DNA of 64,000 bases, from assembly GCA_031216445.1 (NCBI GenBank), contig CM062198.1:3162001-3226000 (forward strand). The letters are read 5' to 3'. A program made the position numbers and the translations under genes. This DNA comes from Lateolabrax maculatus. Its lineage: Eukaryota > Chordata > Actinopteri > Acropomatiformes > Lateolabracidae. Each line of letters starts with the position of its first letter. The stretch's first letter is position 1. Below, piece after piece: positions 36,401 through 47,984 of this stretch. The notes under the pieces were generated by a model. The model worked only from the letters and a program-made list of their open reading frames with translations, had not been told where the DNA came from and ran no database searches.

Positions 36401-36829
36401 TTTTCTTTCTAATACAAATGTGTTTCCATCAGCAGTTTCATCGTGGCAGCACCTAACCTCTTCATCTGAATTTTACAGGGAGTGTGTTTTATTAATGATC
36501 TTCAGAGGAAGGCAACTTTAAGTCTAAAAAGCTTCACACAAACTCAAATGCAGTATTACTGAAATAGAAGTGTGCACTTTCCCCTTAAGTTTCAAATTTC
36601 CTCAGGGTTTAACAAAAAAGACAAACTAGAGAAAGTTTCTTTTAAACTAATGACATTCCTATCAGCCTCAGCTGTACTTTGGGTTTACTGCTAATTAGCT
36701 AATGTTAGTTCCGCTAACTAATTAATGAAGATGGTGAACATGGTAAACATTAAACCTGCTAAACATCAGTATGTTAACATTGTCATTATGACAACTGTCA
36801 CAGTCTTTCTCTCTGTCCATCCTCTCCAG
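33409..36829. other. intergenic, no gene recognised
   Basis: No coding exon or named repeat recognised in 3.4 kb. Open frames at 33583-33915 (plus) and 34835-35119 (minus) lack known motifs. Confidence 0.45.
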
Positions 36830-37260
36830 CCACATTCCGCAGACATCATTTTCATTTTCCATCCATCCACTTGAAGCCCTTGGACTTTCTCTCCTTTCCC
36901 CATCGCCTGACTGCCCCACCCATCTTTACACCTGTTCCTACTTCATCATCTGCTCTGAAGTTGCCTGGCCTTCCCTGCCAACATCCTCAGCTGCATCTCA
37001 TTACCTGATCAGCCACTCACTGCCTATACCAGTCCACTTCCTTTGTATCCTTGTCATATCATCATAGTTACAATGTGGTCTCATCATGCTTTGCCCACAA
37101 TTTCAATCCAGCTGAACCAGTACCTGCCTGTCTGATTACCTGGGTCTGCTGGTAAGCCTTTCTATTTCAATAAACCACTAATATCATCCTGCTGCCTCGA
37201 ATGCCTAGGAACTTATCTGGGTCCTTCCCTTGTTACCACTCTCCCTCACCATTGGAGCAA
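36830..37260 (+). repeat. dispersed repeat, LTR-like (copy 2)
   Basis: It shares 'gactgccccacccatct', 'cctgcatctc' like phrases, 'taccagtccacttcctttg' and an AATAAA (about 37171) with copy 1 at 28985-29545, in the same order and orientation. Confidence 0.45.
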
Positions 37261-38835
37261 CAACACTAAATGGGTTTATCATACATGATCAGGCCATATT
37301 TAGTTAAATTTCCCACACTACATTTTTGCATTTACTTTGTGATATAAAGCAATGGTTGGCTGCGTGCATATGTACTTAAACAAATTAAGTTATGTCCAGG
37401 TAACTTTTATTTCTCCTTGTGTCATTACTGATTAATAGACTTCTGCTGTGCAATCACAACATAGACAGTGGCGATCATGGTAATCAGAAGGTTTGCAGTC
37501 AAAATGGCTTTGCTAGATGTGTGGTACTACAAGGAGTCTTCTTCCAATATCTTCACTATAAGCAGTCTCCACCAGTATCAAAAACTTGGAGAAAGGAGAG
37601 AAACTTGGACAGTAAGAAAGGGTACACTCACATTAACACCTACGGGCAATTTACAGTCTTCAAATCAACTGAGGACAGTTCCTATGATGTTTTGGGGGAT
37701 GTAAATGTAATCAATGTATTGTTCTCAGTGGTAACAAGAAAGTAAAATTAATAATGGACCAGTGTCCAGGTTTGTAGGGTGGGGTTGAGGATGAGAAAAT
37801 CAGTAGCTGGAGCCAGAGGGTTGTTTCAATATGGTAAACTGTATTGAGACCTTTTTTATTTTTATTTTTTTTGAAAAATAAAAAAAAGTTTTCAATTTTA
37901 CCCGGCATCACTGCCACTAACAAAATTAAATAAAACCACATTTAGTGCATTCAACTATGCAAAAAAACTATCACATTAGGCTTAAAAATAAACCACATCC
38001 ATATACAACACTCCAGTATTTAGAACTGAATAAATCCTTTAAAGAAATTATGAACTTAGACCACTTCAGATTCTAAATGAACTGAGGTGTGGCATGATGA
38101 GACTGCTGAGACCCCGGCAAAAGGTTAGCCAGCGGGTAAACAAGGAAAAGACTTTACAAGGGAAAAGTTGGCAGAAGGCAAGACCGCTAGGCAGAAACAG
38201 GCAGAGAGCTATCTGGCAGAGACAGGCGTAAAGCTAACCTTGAAGTGAAAAGGCTAGTTTGTGAGCCACTATACTGCAGTGATGCAATGCCAGGCTACTC
38301 CTGGTACCAGGCAGGAACTGCACTGAGGTAAAGATGGTTCAAGAGGAGCAGGATCTGAGAACCAACTCTAAACCTTTACCTGAAAAAAGCCATCCTAGTG
38401 AACAGGATGTCACTTTGAGGTGTCTTCAAGCAACCTTGAGACTTTTAAGTGGCTCAACTCATGATGTATATTAGTTGTGTCTAACAATGTCCCTTGATAG
38501 GTTCCCTTGATGTTGTTTCTGTTGTGCACATTGTCATTTTTATGTTGCCATATACTCAGTCCCACATTGCCTGCTAATATACATTTGATTTTACTTTGTT
38601 TGACTTATGATTTAAGGAAATGTGTCTCTGTGATGGTGCCTCAATGTCAAATAAAAAAGGTTAATTCTGTAACGTAAAAAACTATGTTTATGTAATACTA
38701 AATGGTAATGCGATCGTTACCTGCATTATGCTCACTTGAAATGTTTTTTTTTTTTCCCATTCCACAAAGTGCTATGTTATAATCATCATCATCTTACCCA
38801 ACTGCTTTGAGTTGCCAAAACATAACCAAGATGCA
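37261..38835. other. intergenic, no gene recognised
   Basis: Open frame 37419-37745 (plus, 108 codons) and its overlap 37468-37704 have no recognisable domain. The remainder is AT-rich. Confidence 0.45.
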
Positions 38836-38995
38836 AAGATGCAAAATGTTGATACTGAATCTGTGAAACCTGTGATGTCATAGAGTGGATATTGTACTCT
38901 GTGACAGGGTATTTCCATGAGTGGATATTGTAGGGAAACAAATGAAATACATTGACATGGTTTCACAGATATTCAGTATGAACATTTTGCATCTT
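38836..38995. repeat. fold-back element, about 36-bp near-perfect arms
   Basis: Arm 38836-38870 is the inverse complement of 38959-38995 with one substitution and one 2-nt indel ('aagatgcaaaatgtt' versus 'aacattttgcatctt'). The 88-bp middle contains the direct repeat 'gagtggatattgta' twice. Probably a miniature fold-back transposon. Confidence 0.7.
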
Positions 38996-40129
38996 CGCAA
39001 ATACAAAATAAAAACGTAATTTGGACATCATCACATTTCTATTGAAATATAATTGCTGTTCCAGTTAGTAGATTAAAAGCACAAATTTTAAGCGATAGGG
39101 TTAAACATGCATATGTTGTTGTGTGTTGAATGTGTATGCTGCCATGTTTTTGTAAATTTGATTATTTTCTCCCTGCTTTGCATTTGATATTTTAATTGAT
39201 TTACAGTTGTTGTTTTTTTCCAATGGCATATTTCCTGTTGTATATTTTCAAAGTTGTTTAAATGTAGGCGTACCATAGTTAAAAAAAATAGTATTAGTGC
39301 AAACAAAACATGATTTGCTTATTTTCTCCATTTTATTATTAAATCATTTTTTTCTGGTCCTGCTAAAACCATCACTGTGTCCTGAACGTTATTTGAAGTT
39401 GGCCTCCTCGCTGTCCACACTTCATTGGCCGATGGGAAAAGATGATTGTCTGAACGCCTGTTGACAAAAATGAACCTCAACAACCTTTCAATTTCAGCTT
39501 CATCATGTGATCAAGCAGGATGAGCCCCAGCAGTGACACTTTCACTCCCAAGGCACAGAACCAATTTCTTTTCAGAGCTCAGCAAACCCAGATGCAATTT
39601 GATGAGGGGAAGATTTCGAAGAGTGAGTGTATGAGAGTTATTTACCTCTTTCTCAAATTACACTTTTCTGAAATTAACAATCATGTCAGCTTTTTTCTCT
39701 ACCTCTGTGATTTTTGTCTCTCTTCTCCCCACTCCACACCTTTGTTGTCAGCTGCCAGCTTGTGCCTTGACTAAAGGATTCAGCCACAGGAAAAACTGAA
39801 AAATATACAATATATACTCGTACTTTGTTCTGTAATTAGATCTCATAAAGTGCTTATGTTCTAATATACTTAATTACTTCTAAAGTATTCATTATTTCCA
39901 TAAATGACAAATTAATGTCATATTGAACCCAATAACAAGGGGAGATTCCTGAAAAGAGATGTGGCATAAACCATTCTGAACCAAACTGAAATATCTCTGG
40001 TGGATTGTGATGAAAGTCTGTACAGACATTCAGTGAATCCTAATGTTTTTTCCTTTATTGCCATCAGCAGGTCCAAATTTTCACTTATCAGCATGTTAGA
40101 TCAGCATAATTAGCATAAAAATCAATTTC
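38996..40129. other. intergenic, no gene recognised
   Basis: AT-rich, no recognisable exon or repeat. Confidence 0.45.
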
Positions 40130-40425
40130 AGTCAATTTTATTTGTAAAGCAAATAACAAAAGTTATCTCAAGACAATTTTCACATATATAAGGTAAATAA
40201 AATTGGTCCAAGCACAGAACCTTGTCGTACTCCATGACTAACTTTGGTGTGCACAGAGGATTCATCATTTACATGGACAAACTGAAATCTATCTGATAAA
40301 CGAATCAAATGCTCCAGTCTAGGATCAGTATAGGATTTGATCGTCAATGGTATCAAAAGCACTAAGATCTAACAGAACAAGTACAGACACAAGTTCCTTT
40401 GTCTGATGCAATCAGTGCTGTCTCT
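40130..40425 (-). mobile_element. L2-like LINE, internally deleted
   Basis: On the minus strand, a decayed reverse transcriptase segment including HGVRQGSVLGPILFTLYM is joined directly to the L2 3' tail (40130-40188). All sequence between them is missing, as expected for template jumping or later deletion. Confidence 0.75.
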
Positions 40426-41475
40426 GTGCTGCCTCACAGACCTGTGTGGAGGCAGTCTTGTAATAACTTGATGTAATATTTGAGAATCCAGCTAGTCATA
40501 CACAGTGATACATGCCATTTATTACCCAGCGCTCACTGAGGATCCACCAGCAGACAGCCAGACTCTTCTTTTCTTTATTGGCCTGTGAGGTGGATGAAAC
40601 TGAAGGAAGGATGAAGAAAAAATAAACATAAAAGAATGTGGAAACAGAATGAGAGGACATAAAGCTTACTAAATGCTTCTCCTTTACTTCAGTCTTCTGA
40701 AGGGCAAATGTCCCACAATGCTTTACTACAGCAGTTAGAGCATCTATGTCCCTATTATTACTGTAGTTTTTAGGAAAATGTAGCCTTCCAAGCCTGTCTG
40801 ATTTGTCACATATAGCACAGCAGCAGGGTTGTGCTAACCAAATATTTTCCGTATTTTTTTTAACAATGAAGGGAAAATCTGAAGGTTGTCTGTCATTTTG
40901 ACAGATTACACTGAGGGCAATATACTAGAACATTAAATAATTCACATGCAACACAGTGAGGCCTTGAAGTGCACATCTTTGTGACCTGTAGTGGTCAAAG
41001 AGGGGTGCAGCAGCCACGCCCCATGTGCAGAAGAAACGCATTCTGCCAGATTTCCTCCCAGTGAAATCTCAAATTCAGAGAATATTTGACAACTTCTGAT
41101 TATTTCCCTGGGTGAAATGTTCCCCGACATCAAAACACTGGTTAAAATGAAGCGAAGTCAAGCGCTGGTAATTGGCAGCAGAGTATGGTTTCAGCCTTCA
41201 GAACAACATTAAAACAGCCACGAGAAGCCGTCTCTCCGAGTCAAAGAGGCAAAACCTAATCATAGTTGCATAATCAAAGCAATCTCCCTTGATGCTTTGA
41301 TTATGCCCAACCAAGTACCCAGTTAAAGACCATGCAGACCAGGAGGAAGGTTTGAGTTCAGGCTAGGCTACAGCAGGTCAGTTAAGTTCAATTTAATTTC
41401 TTGTAAGTGGTTTGTTCATATTTTAATTGTAATTGTCTGAATCTGTCATATCGCATTGTTCATATTTGCCACATT
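40426..41475. other. intergenic, no gene recognised
   Basis: No recognisable exon or repeat. Confidence 0.45.
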
Positions 41476-41565
41476 TGGCACAATAGCCACCGTGTTTAAT
41501 TCCCCCTCCCTACTGCGAGAACATTCAGTAGGGAGGGGGAATTAAACACGGTGGCTATTGTGCCA
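41476..41565. repeat. perfect inverted repeat, 40-bp arms, 10-bp spacer
   Basis: 41476-41515 and 41526-41565 are exact reverse complements (arm begins 'tggcacaatagccaccgtgt'), with spacer 'cgagaacatt'. Could form a cruciform or a long RNA hairpin. No transposon signature or target duplication seen. Confidence 0.98.
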
Positions 41566-44293
41566 TGAAAAGTGACAGCATGGTCTCTGTTTGTTCATCT
41601 TTTATTTCTTATAAATGCATGATCTCAGTTTGTTCTAGCTATATCAAATGTCATTGTGATCGATTGTTTTTGAAAATTAATTGCTATTAGATAGGCTCAT
41701 TATCATTTAAACAATGAATATTCAAATGATGGGTAATAATACATTATGACAGAATTCCCAAGTCTAACACAACCACTGCGCAGCATTTGGTCTTCCATGT
41801 ATGGAGATAATCGTAGTATTGAAATGCTGTATGGCCATTAAGGCTTTTTAGCAGGTATAAGCCTAAAAAAAAAGATTCTGTGTTACAGCAGATTTGTTCT
41901 GGGTTTTATGGATGGATGGATGGATGGAACATTCAAAGCATCATAAATGTGTGGTTTATTACAGGACTGTTGTATAGTACAGTAGTATACAGTATAACTG
42001 CAGTGAAATCACTCCTTCATATATACATATAAGAAACATTCAATAGTTGTCTTGGCCACGACTCTCCTGTAAACGAGATACAACGATTCTATGGAAATTC
42101 TGTTCAAATTTGAACTACATTAGGATGGATTCTGGTTAAATTAAGTTATATTGTATGTACAGTACAATAAGAATTGTTAATTTTAACAAAATAGTATGCT
42201 ACATACTATGGACACCACATCACATTGTTTAAGGCATTAAGCAGAGCAGTTATTTCACACTGACAGCCCTGTCTCAAAGAAATTACAAATCTATACTACA
42301 ACACTTATACTACCAAATAAACGTTTGTTTCCTTCCTCCCAGTCCAGGATGTCTTATTTTATATTTGTTATTACCCTATAAAAAAGTAAAACAAGTTGCA
42401 TATTGCAGCTATAATATTGTGTGTTAAAATGTCTCACAGCAGATAACACAGATAGACAACAGGCTGCTTGGAATCTGTGAAAAGCCTCAGGGAGACAACA
42501 CAGTTTAGTCAGTTTTTAGTTGGTTTTGTTTTAGTCTAACTTTGTCAAGATTTAGTCATAATTTTCTCCAACTGTAACATTTCTCCAGCAGATACTGTGA
42601 TGGATTTTGCTGAAGGATCCACTGTCTGGGATCTGGAAGAATTAAGCTGATTGGTAGTCTCCCCAAACAAGCCTGAAGCCTCCATATAAGGCTTTTGGGA
42701 GTGGAGAGGTGCCCAGTGAATGGTTTTTATGCAGCAATCCAAAATGGACTCTTCAGACCCCTGCTGAGGCTGGCCAAATGAGAGTTAGAGAGGTGAAGGG
42801 ACCCCAGCTGAACGATTGTTAGGATAATGGAGCTCTAAGTGCAGCCGGGCTCCTGGGGAGCAAGGCCATGAGCAAAGCCCTGATAACATGCCTCTGCAAA
42901 AGCACTACACTCCTAATTGGAGCCAAGCAAGCGCAAGAGAGCATCCACTCACATTCAGAGGATTTCATTCAAATCATTGATCCCAGTCATTTGTTTCCTT
43001 TATGTGACGGAGTGGTGGAGCTCTGTGTCCTCTAGTCAGAAGACTCTGGACTCTCACAGGAGGGTGAAGGACGCTGGTAGGTTACGGCAATTATTCTACA
43101 TTGCTCCACAAAGTGCATCCATTGCCATATCATACATAATTCATAAGCAACGTTTCAAATTAGACATAACAGTGGCTCTTTACCATCGACCACGAAAAAA
43201 GAAAAAGACAAATACGATCAGTCCCAATTAAGAAGTAAAAATGATCCCCACTAACATACACTAAGCGCATGTGTAACACCTCCCCATCTCAACTCAAGGT
43301 TGTTTAGTTCAATCAAATCATTCCTCACACCATTGTAACCATTCTATCATCCTGCTGCTGGTTCCAGATAAATGAAACCTCCCTCTGGTCTGTCACATGG
43401 CTGCTCTAATGAGAGCTATGATGACCTGAAATGGTTCTGGGATGGAGAGCACACACGTCCTTGGTAGTCTCTTTGTGAGACGGATTACAACATATTTAAT
43501 GGACTCATTGACTGGACTCAGGTTTCCATGTGCAGCTCCAGAGATGAGAGAGGTGACTGATGATGACATAATGGTGGACATGGTTGACACTCGCCTTTTC
43601 AGTCATCTGTGTTGATAGAGCCCCTATACACCTTGCATTAAAATGCATAGTCCTTTATAGTTTTTCTTCATGATCCATCTTGTTTTTAAAGCAGTCTGGT
43701 GTTTGCACTATAAGATACATATATACTGTTATATACTGTATGCTGTGTAAATATATGTAAAACAACATTAGAATATGAAAAAAATGGATAATGTCTTTCA
43801 TGTTTTATGTAAAGACAGGACAGCATACTGGCCACTGCCTTCAGATGATTTAACACCACCTTAACAGGAAGAAAGACATCTATTAAAATTAAATGCCTTT
43901 TATCAGTGAAAACCTTATTACAGTATGATTAAGTTGGCTGTGCTAATGTGTCTGTGGCAGTTCAGGTTACTCTGTGGAACAGGGAGAGAGAGAGATTAAA
44001 AACTGGTTATTATTGCTCCGGGAAATAATGGCAGAAATATAGCTTTCTCTCTCTTCATCATTTTACATCCGTTTTCCATCCTCTTATCCATTGAGCTGCT
44101 CATTTACATCCCAGTCCATGAAGACAGAAATCTCATTTTCTAACAAGTTCAGTAAACGTCAAACTTGTGTAGGAGCAACAGACTTTTCTGCACCGCTGAT
44201 TCCTGGAGGTGTTGGACTGGCAGGATTCAGACTATAAACCATCTGTGATGTTCACTGTCTGACAAAATCTCACACCTAAACTATGCTTTCTGC
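41566..44293. other. intergenic, no gene recognised
   Basis: A (GGAT)n tract is at 41911-41927. The GC-richer block 42640-42960 is unlike its AT-rich surroundings and could be a conserved non-coding element, but nothing in the sequence alone proves it. Confidence 0.4.
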
Positions 44294-44700
44294 ATGTTTT
44301 GTTACAGGTCAATAATGATCTCAATAGACAGAGACAATGGCTCTTCTTCCTACATGGACTCCAGGATTCTCTGGACCTTCTACAGGTGCACCATTGAGAA
44401 TATCCTGACTGTACGCATTTCCGCCTGGTACGGCAGTTGCACCTCCTTCAACCGTAAGGCATTACAGAAGGCGTGTAAACTGCACAGCACATCTCGAGGA
44501 TGGAGCTGCCATCCATGGAGGACCACGAAGAAGGCCAACAGGATCATCAAAGACCCCAATCACCCCAGCCACAAACTGTCTTGCCTGCGGCCGGCCCTGG
44601 CCTCGCACCAAGAGGCTCAGGGACAGACTTGACTGACAGACTGTTGAACTCTCGAACTCAGTATGACACTTTACTTGCACCGTATTGATACATGAATGTC
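44294..44700 (+). pseudogene. LINE reverse transcriptase C-terminal fragment
   Basis: The plus-strand frame 44294-44632 reads RILWTFYRCTIENILTVRIS, AWYGSCTSFNRKALQKACKL and ANRIIKDPNHPSHKLSC, matching the C-terminal end of fish LINE reverse transcriptases. 5' truncated, then a T/A-rich tail. Confidence 0.65.
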
Positions 44701-45299
44701 ACTTAACACTTTGCTACTTTGCACTACTACCTTATTTTGATACATATATCAGAGGGGGTGTTTTGTAACATGATACTTTTGATGTTTGCCCATCTTTGCT
44801 GGTACTGTACATATACATTCTACTGCACTGCCCCCACCGGCTTGCTTACCTTTCATGTACAATACTGTGATGACAGCAGGATCACATCACAGTATTTATA
44901 TTTATTTATTACCTGTTTACAAGCTGTTTCCCCATCACAGTACATATTTATCCATCCCTGTATATTTCATCCACCACTGTTTATGTATATGCTTGTCTAA
45001 ACCCTAAAATATTCTGGTGTAGAGATGATCAAAAGTTGGAATTGCTGTTTAATTTTAATGTGTTTAAGTTTGATAACTTTGTGTCAAAAAGCCTGGACAA
45101 GAAGAGAAAATTCAAAAGATTGTTTGAGGTTGGGTATTGTAATATGCATGACACACTAATACAAATTTAATTCATTAATTAGAACAAACACAGTCGCATA
45201 TATACATTCATACAGCTCACAATATTGTCAGCAAAGCCGTTTGTTCAAGACTGCCATGGCAGAAGGGACACAACTTGTGCTTTAGCAAGCTCTTTTTCC
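44701..45299. other. AT-rich, no gene recognised
   Basis: May include the 3' end of the preceding LINE. Open frames 44719-45000 and 44786-45007 have no known domain. Confidence 0.4.
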
Positions 45300-45720
45300 A
45301 TTTTAATGTCCTGTATCTCCGACGGTGGTAGTAATGTGAAGTGTTGATGAGGGGGTAATCAGTGTTGTTGACTATTGTCAGTTATAAGTGTGTGATGGCT
45401 TTGTCGTTGATTTTTAGACTTTGGGTGTGGGAAGGCAGATGATTGTTTGTTTTAGTCGGAGATGGTCAACATGGTGAAGAAGCAGGGGGGACAGTACAGC
45501 AGGATGGGTTAAATTATGCTTTTGTAAAGCAACAACAGAAGGTGGGGGGACTTTACGGAGTCTTTGCTGGGATCGTTTATGGATATAAGTGATGTGTTGA
45601 TCAAAACTGAGTTGACTGTTTGTAGTGAGTCCAAGATACATGAAGTTGTTTACCTGTTCTACTTTTTTTTGCCATAGATGGAGTGACAGTTGTTTTTCCG
45701 TAATCCTGCTCACAAACACA
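45300..45720 (-). pseudogene. LINE reverse transcriptase fragment, minus strand
   Basis: The minus-strand frame 45414-45764 includes KVEQVNNFMYLGLTTNSQLS and YIHKRSQQRL, the segment after the YADD box in fish LINEs. It lies in opposite orientation to the 44294 piece, so the two are separate insertions or an inversion. Confidence 0.6.
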
Positions 45721-45748
45721 CAAACGGCACAGAAAACATAACCTTTTT

Positions 45749-45801
45749 GCCAGAGAGAAAGCATCGTGTCTGAGAATCCTTATTGACAGTTCCCCTTTTA
45801 G
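45749..45801 (+). repeat. direct repeat, copy 1
   Basis: 'gccagagagaaagcatcgtg' through 'ttccccttttagg' is about 86 percent identical to 46469-46521 in the same orientation. Possibly the remains of two LTR ends or a segmental duplication. Confidence 0.75.
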
Positions 45802-46468
45802 GTTAGAGTATTTATGCTCTTAAACTTTGGAATATGTTTGCTAAGACGTTTTGTTAGCATGCTGACTGAATGTTGACTGTTTTGGAAGCATTATTTCGAT
45901 TTCTAGGTTGCTAATTGGTATACTGTTAAGTAACTTACTACAGGGACATGAGGCCAGCAGAGGTCAACACATATCAGGTGCATTGTGATTGTGTGACACA
46001 TATACAGAGTATGAGATTGCTAATGTGTAAGCATGTGGTTATGTTGTATGATGCTTATGTGTGTAATTAATTACTAATGCATTTGTATGTTAATTCCTAA
46101 AGTAACTGTTTATGAGAAGGAACAAGGAATATAACAAGTAGAAGAGATAAATGGTAACTAATGCTGTATACAATATTTTTGTTTATTTCCAATTTATTTA
46201 GGTTTGATCATTGAAGTTTATGTTTATTAATTAATAGACCATTTTCATAAGTACTTATACCTGTTACATCTGATTTGACATGTTTAAGAAAAAGTGAGAA
46301 ATGACAACATAGTTCCTTGTTTACTTGTCTGTAAAAGAAAAGTGAAAGAAAACAAGAAAGCTAGGTTGGAAAGTTGACCTTGAAATGGAGAGAAAATGCA
46401 TATCATTGTTGACAAACTGTTGTACTTGTGTAAATACTGCTGGGAATAATCCTATTCTCAATGAAGCT

Positions 46469-46521
46469 GCCAGAGACAAAGCACTGTGTCTGAGTATCCC
46501 TACTGACATTTCCCCTTTTCA
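46469..46521 (+). repeat. direct repeat, copy 2
   Basis: Second copy of the 53-bp repeat at 45749-45801, 720 bp away, with about seven differences. Confidence 0.75.
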
Positions 46522-47984
46522 GGGCAAACAAATGCACAGTAATACTTGAAGGTGACATAAGTAAATGAACACATCAACATTTTTCTCATCTGGATTTTAA
46601 CTGCTGGACAGTAAGAATATTTTGTTCAGAAAGATTGTAGTGGCTAAACCAAACTAAACAATAAAAGTGAATGAGACAAAAACATGAATAATACTGACAA
46701 TGTTATGGAATTAAATTAAGAATTAAGAGTGAGACATCAAATCAAATGAACATGGAAACAAAAACCAAAGTTTGAGCACATGAAGCACACAATAGATTAT
46801 TTACATGGCAGTATGTGATGAGGACCAGCAGGACAGTGCAGCCTTTTGGAGCTCCATGGCACTCACCCTAACATATGGTTCACCATGCTGAAAGTCAGAT
46901 AGCAGAATATGACAAGTGAAAGGGCCAATGTTGTAAGAGAAATGACAAGTGATGTCAGATGAGTAGAAAGATCCCGGTGAAGAAAAGCCAGTCAGCGTGC
47001 ATATCCCTCTGCCCTGGAGGGAAGCTGTCACTGTGGATTCAGGTGAGGAGCATCCTCTGTTCTCCTCTTTCTTTAAAGTGATGTGAGCGTTCAAACCCTG
47101 CTCACCCTGCTCCCCTCCAGACAGCTGCTCTCCACAGCTGAGGGTTAGCCATGGTGAGCGAGGAAAGGCCACACAGATGGTGCGTCTGCAGTGGCGAGTG
47201 CACACCAGCTTAATGCAATTAAAGGTCAGTTTTATCCCAGGGAAACTGTACCTACGAGGGGATGTGAATTCACTGCAACATGGCGACTTTTCTGCCGAAT
47301 TACATTACGCTCACCAGACATTTCATCTCCTGCGGCGTGGGCTGTGCTGTTCCCATTCTGTTTTTTTGTTGATGTTGTCAGGACTTTTTGGGTTCACCAT
47401 TAGCTGCCCTTAAACGTCTGAGAGGCTAAATGAGAAGTCTGTTGCATTTTAAGGATTATTTTTCTGGATTTTTTTTATCCATTTAAAAGCAGGAGAGACT
47501 GAAGGGCAGAAGGGGGGGAGAAGTGAGCAAGGTCTCTTTCATAATGTTACTCAGTATCTACCAAAACATGCAGCGAAGGGTTGAAGTGGTGTGTTTTACA
47601 TGATGGGGACTGGTACAGAAAATAGTTGTACTGAGACCCTTTGTCATTGTTCATTTAAACATATTCACACATAAAGATGTCTTTCACTCTGAATGACACC
47701 TTTTAAAATGAGCAGGTTAAAATGGAGTCATCGACTCCATGAATGAGAACAATAGCATATATGAATAAATATGAAGTATAATCCATAAAAACAACTCACA
47801 GTTATTGTCATTTGGCTTCCACTTAGTGACCTGCCTACATTAGTGACCTCTCAATCCCACATGGAAAATGTCATCCATGCTTTTATTACAGATCACTGCA
47901 ACTCACTGTATTCCGTCAATACAACTGGTTATTTAATTCCACTTTAATCTGGTATTTCTAAGTTTTAAGTCTTTGTAAAGCACT
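46522..47984. other. intergenic, includes a GC-richer block with a 134-codon open frame
   Basis: 46801-47205 (minus) is open for 134 codons and is GC-richer than its surroundings (about 46950-47400). It has a cysteine-rich, Ser/Gly-rich composition but no domain I recognise and no clear splice sites. It may be a conserved non-coding element or a lone exon. Confidence 0.35.
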
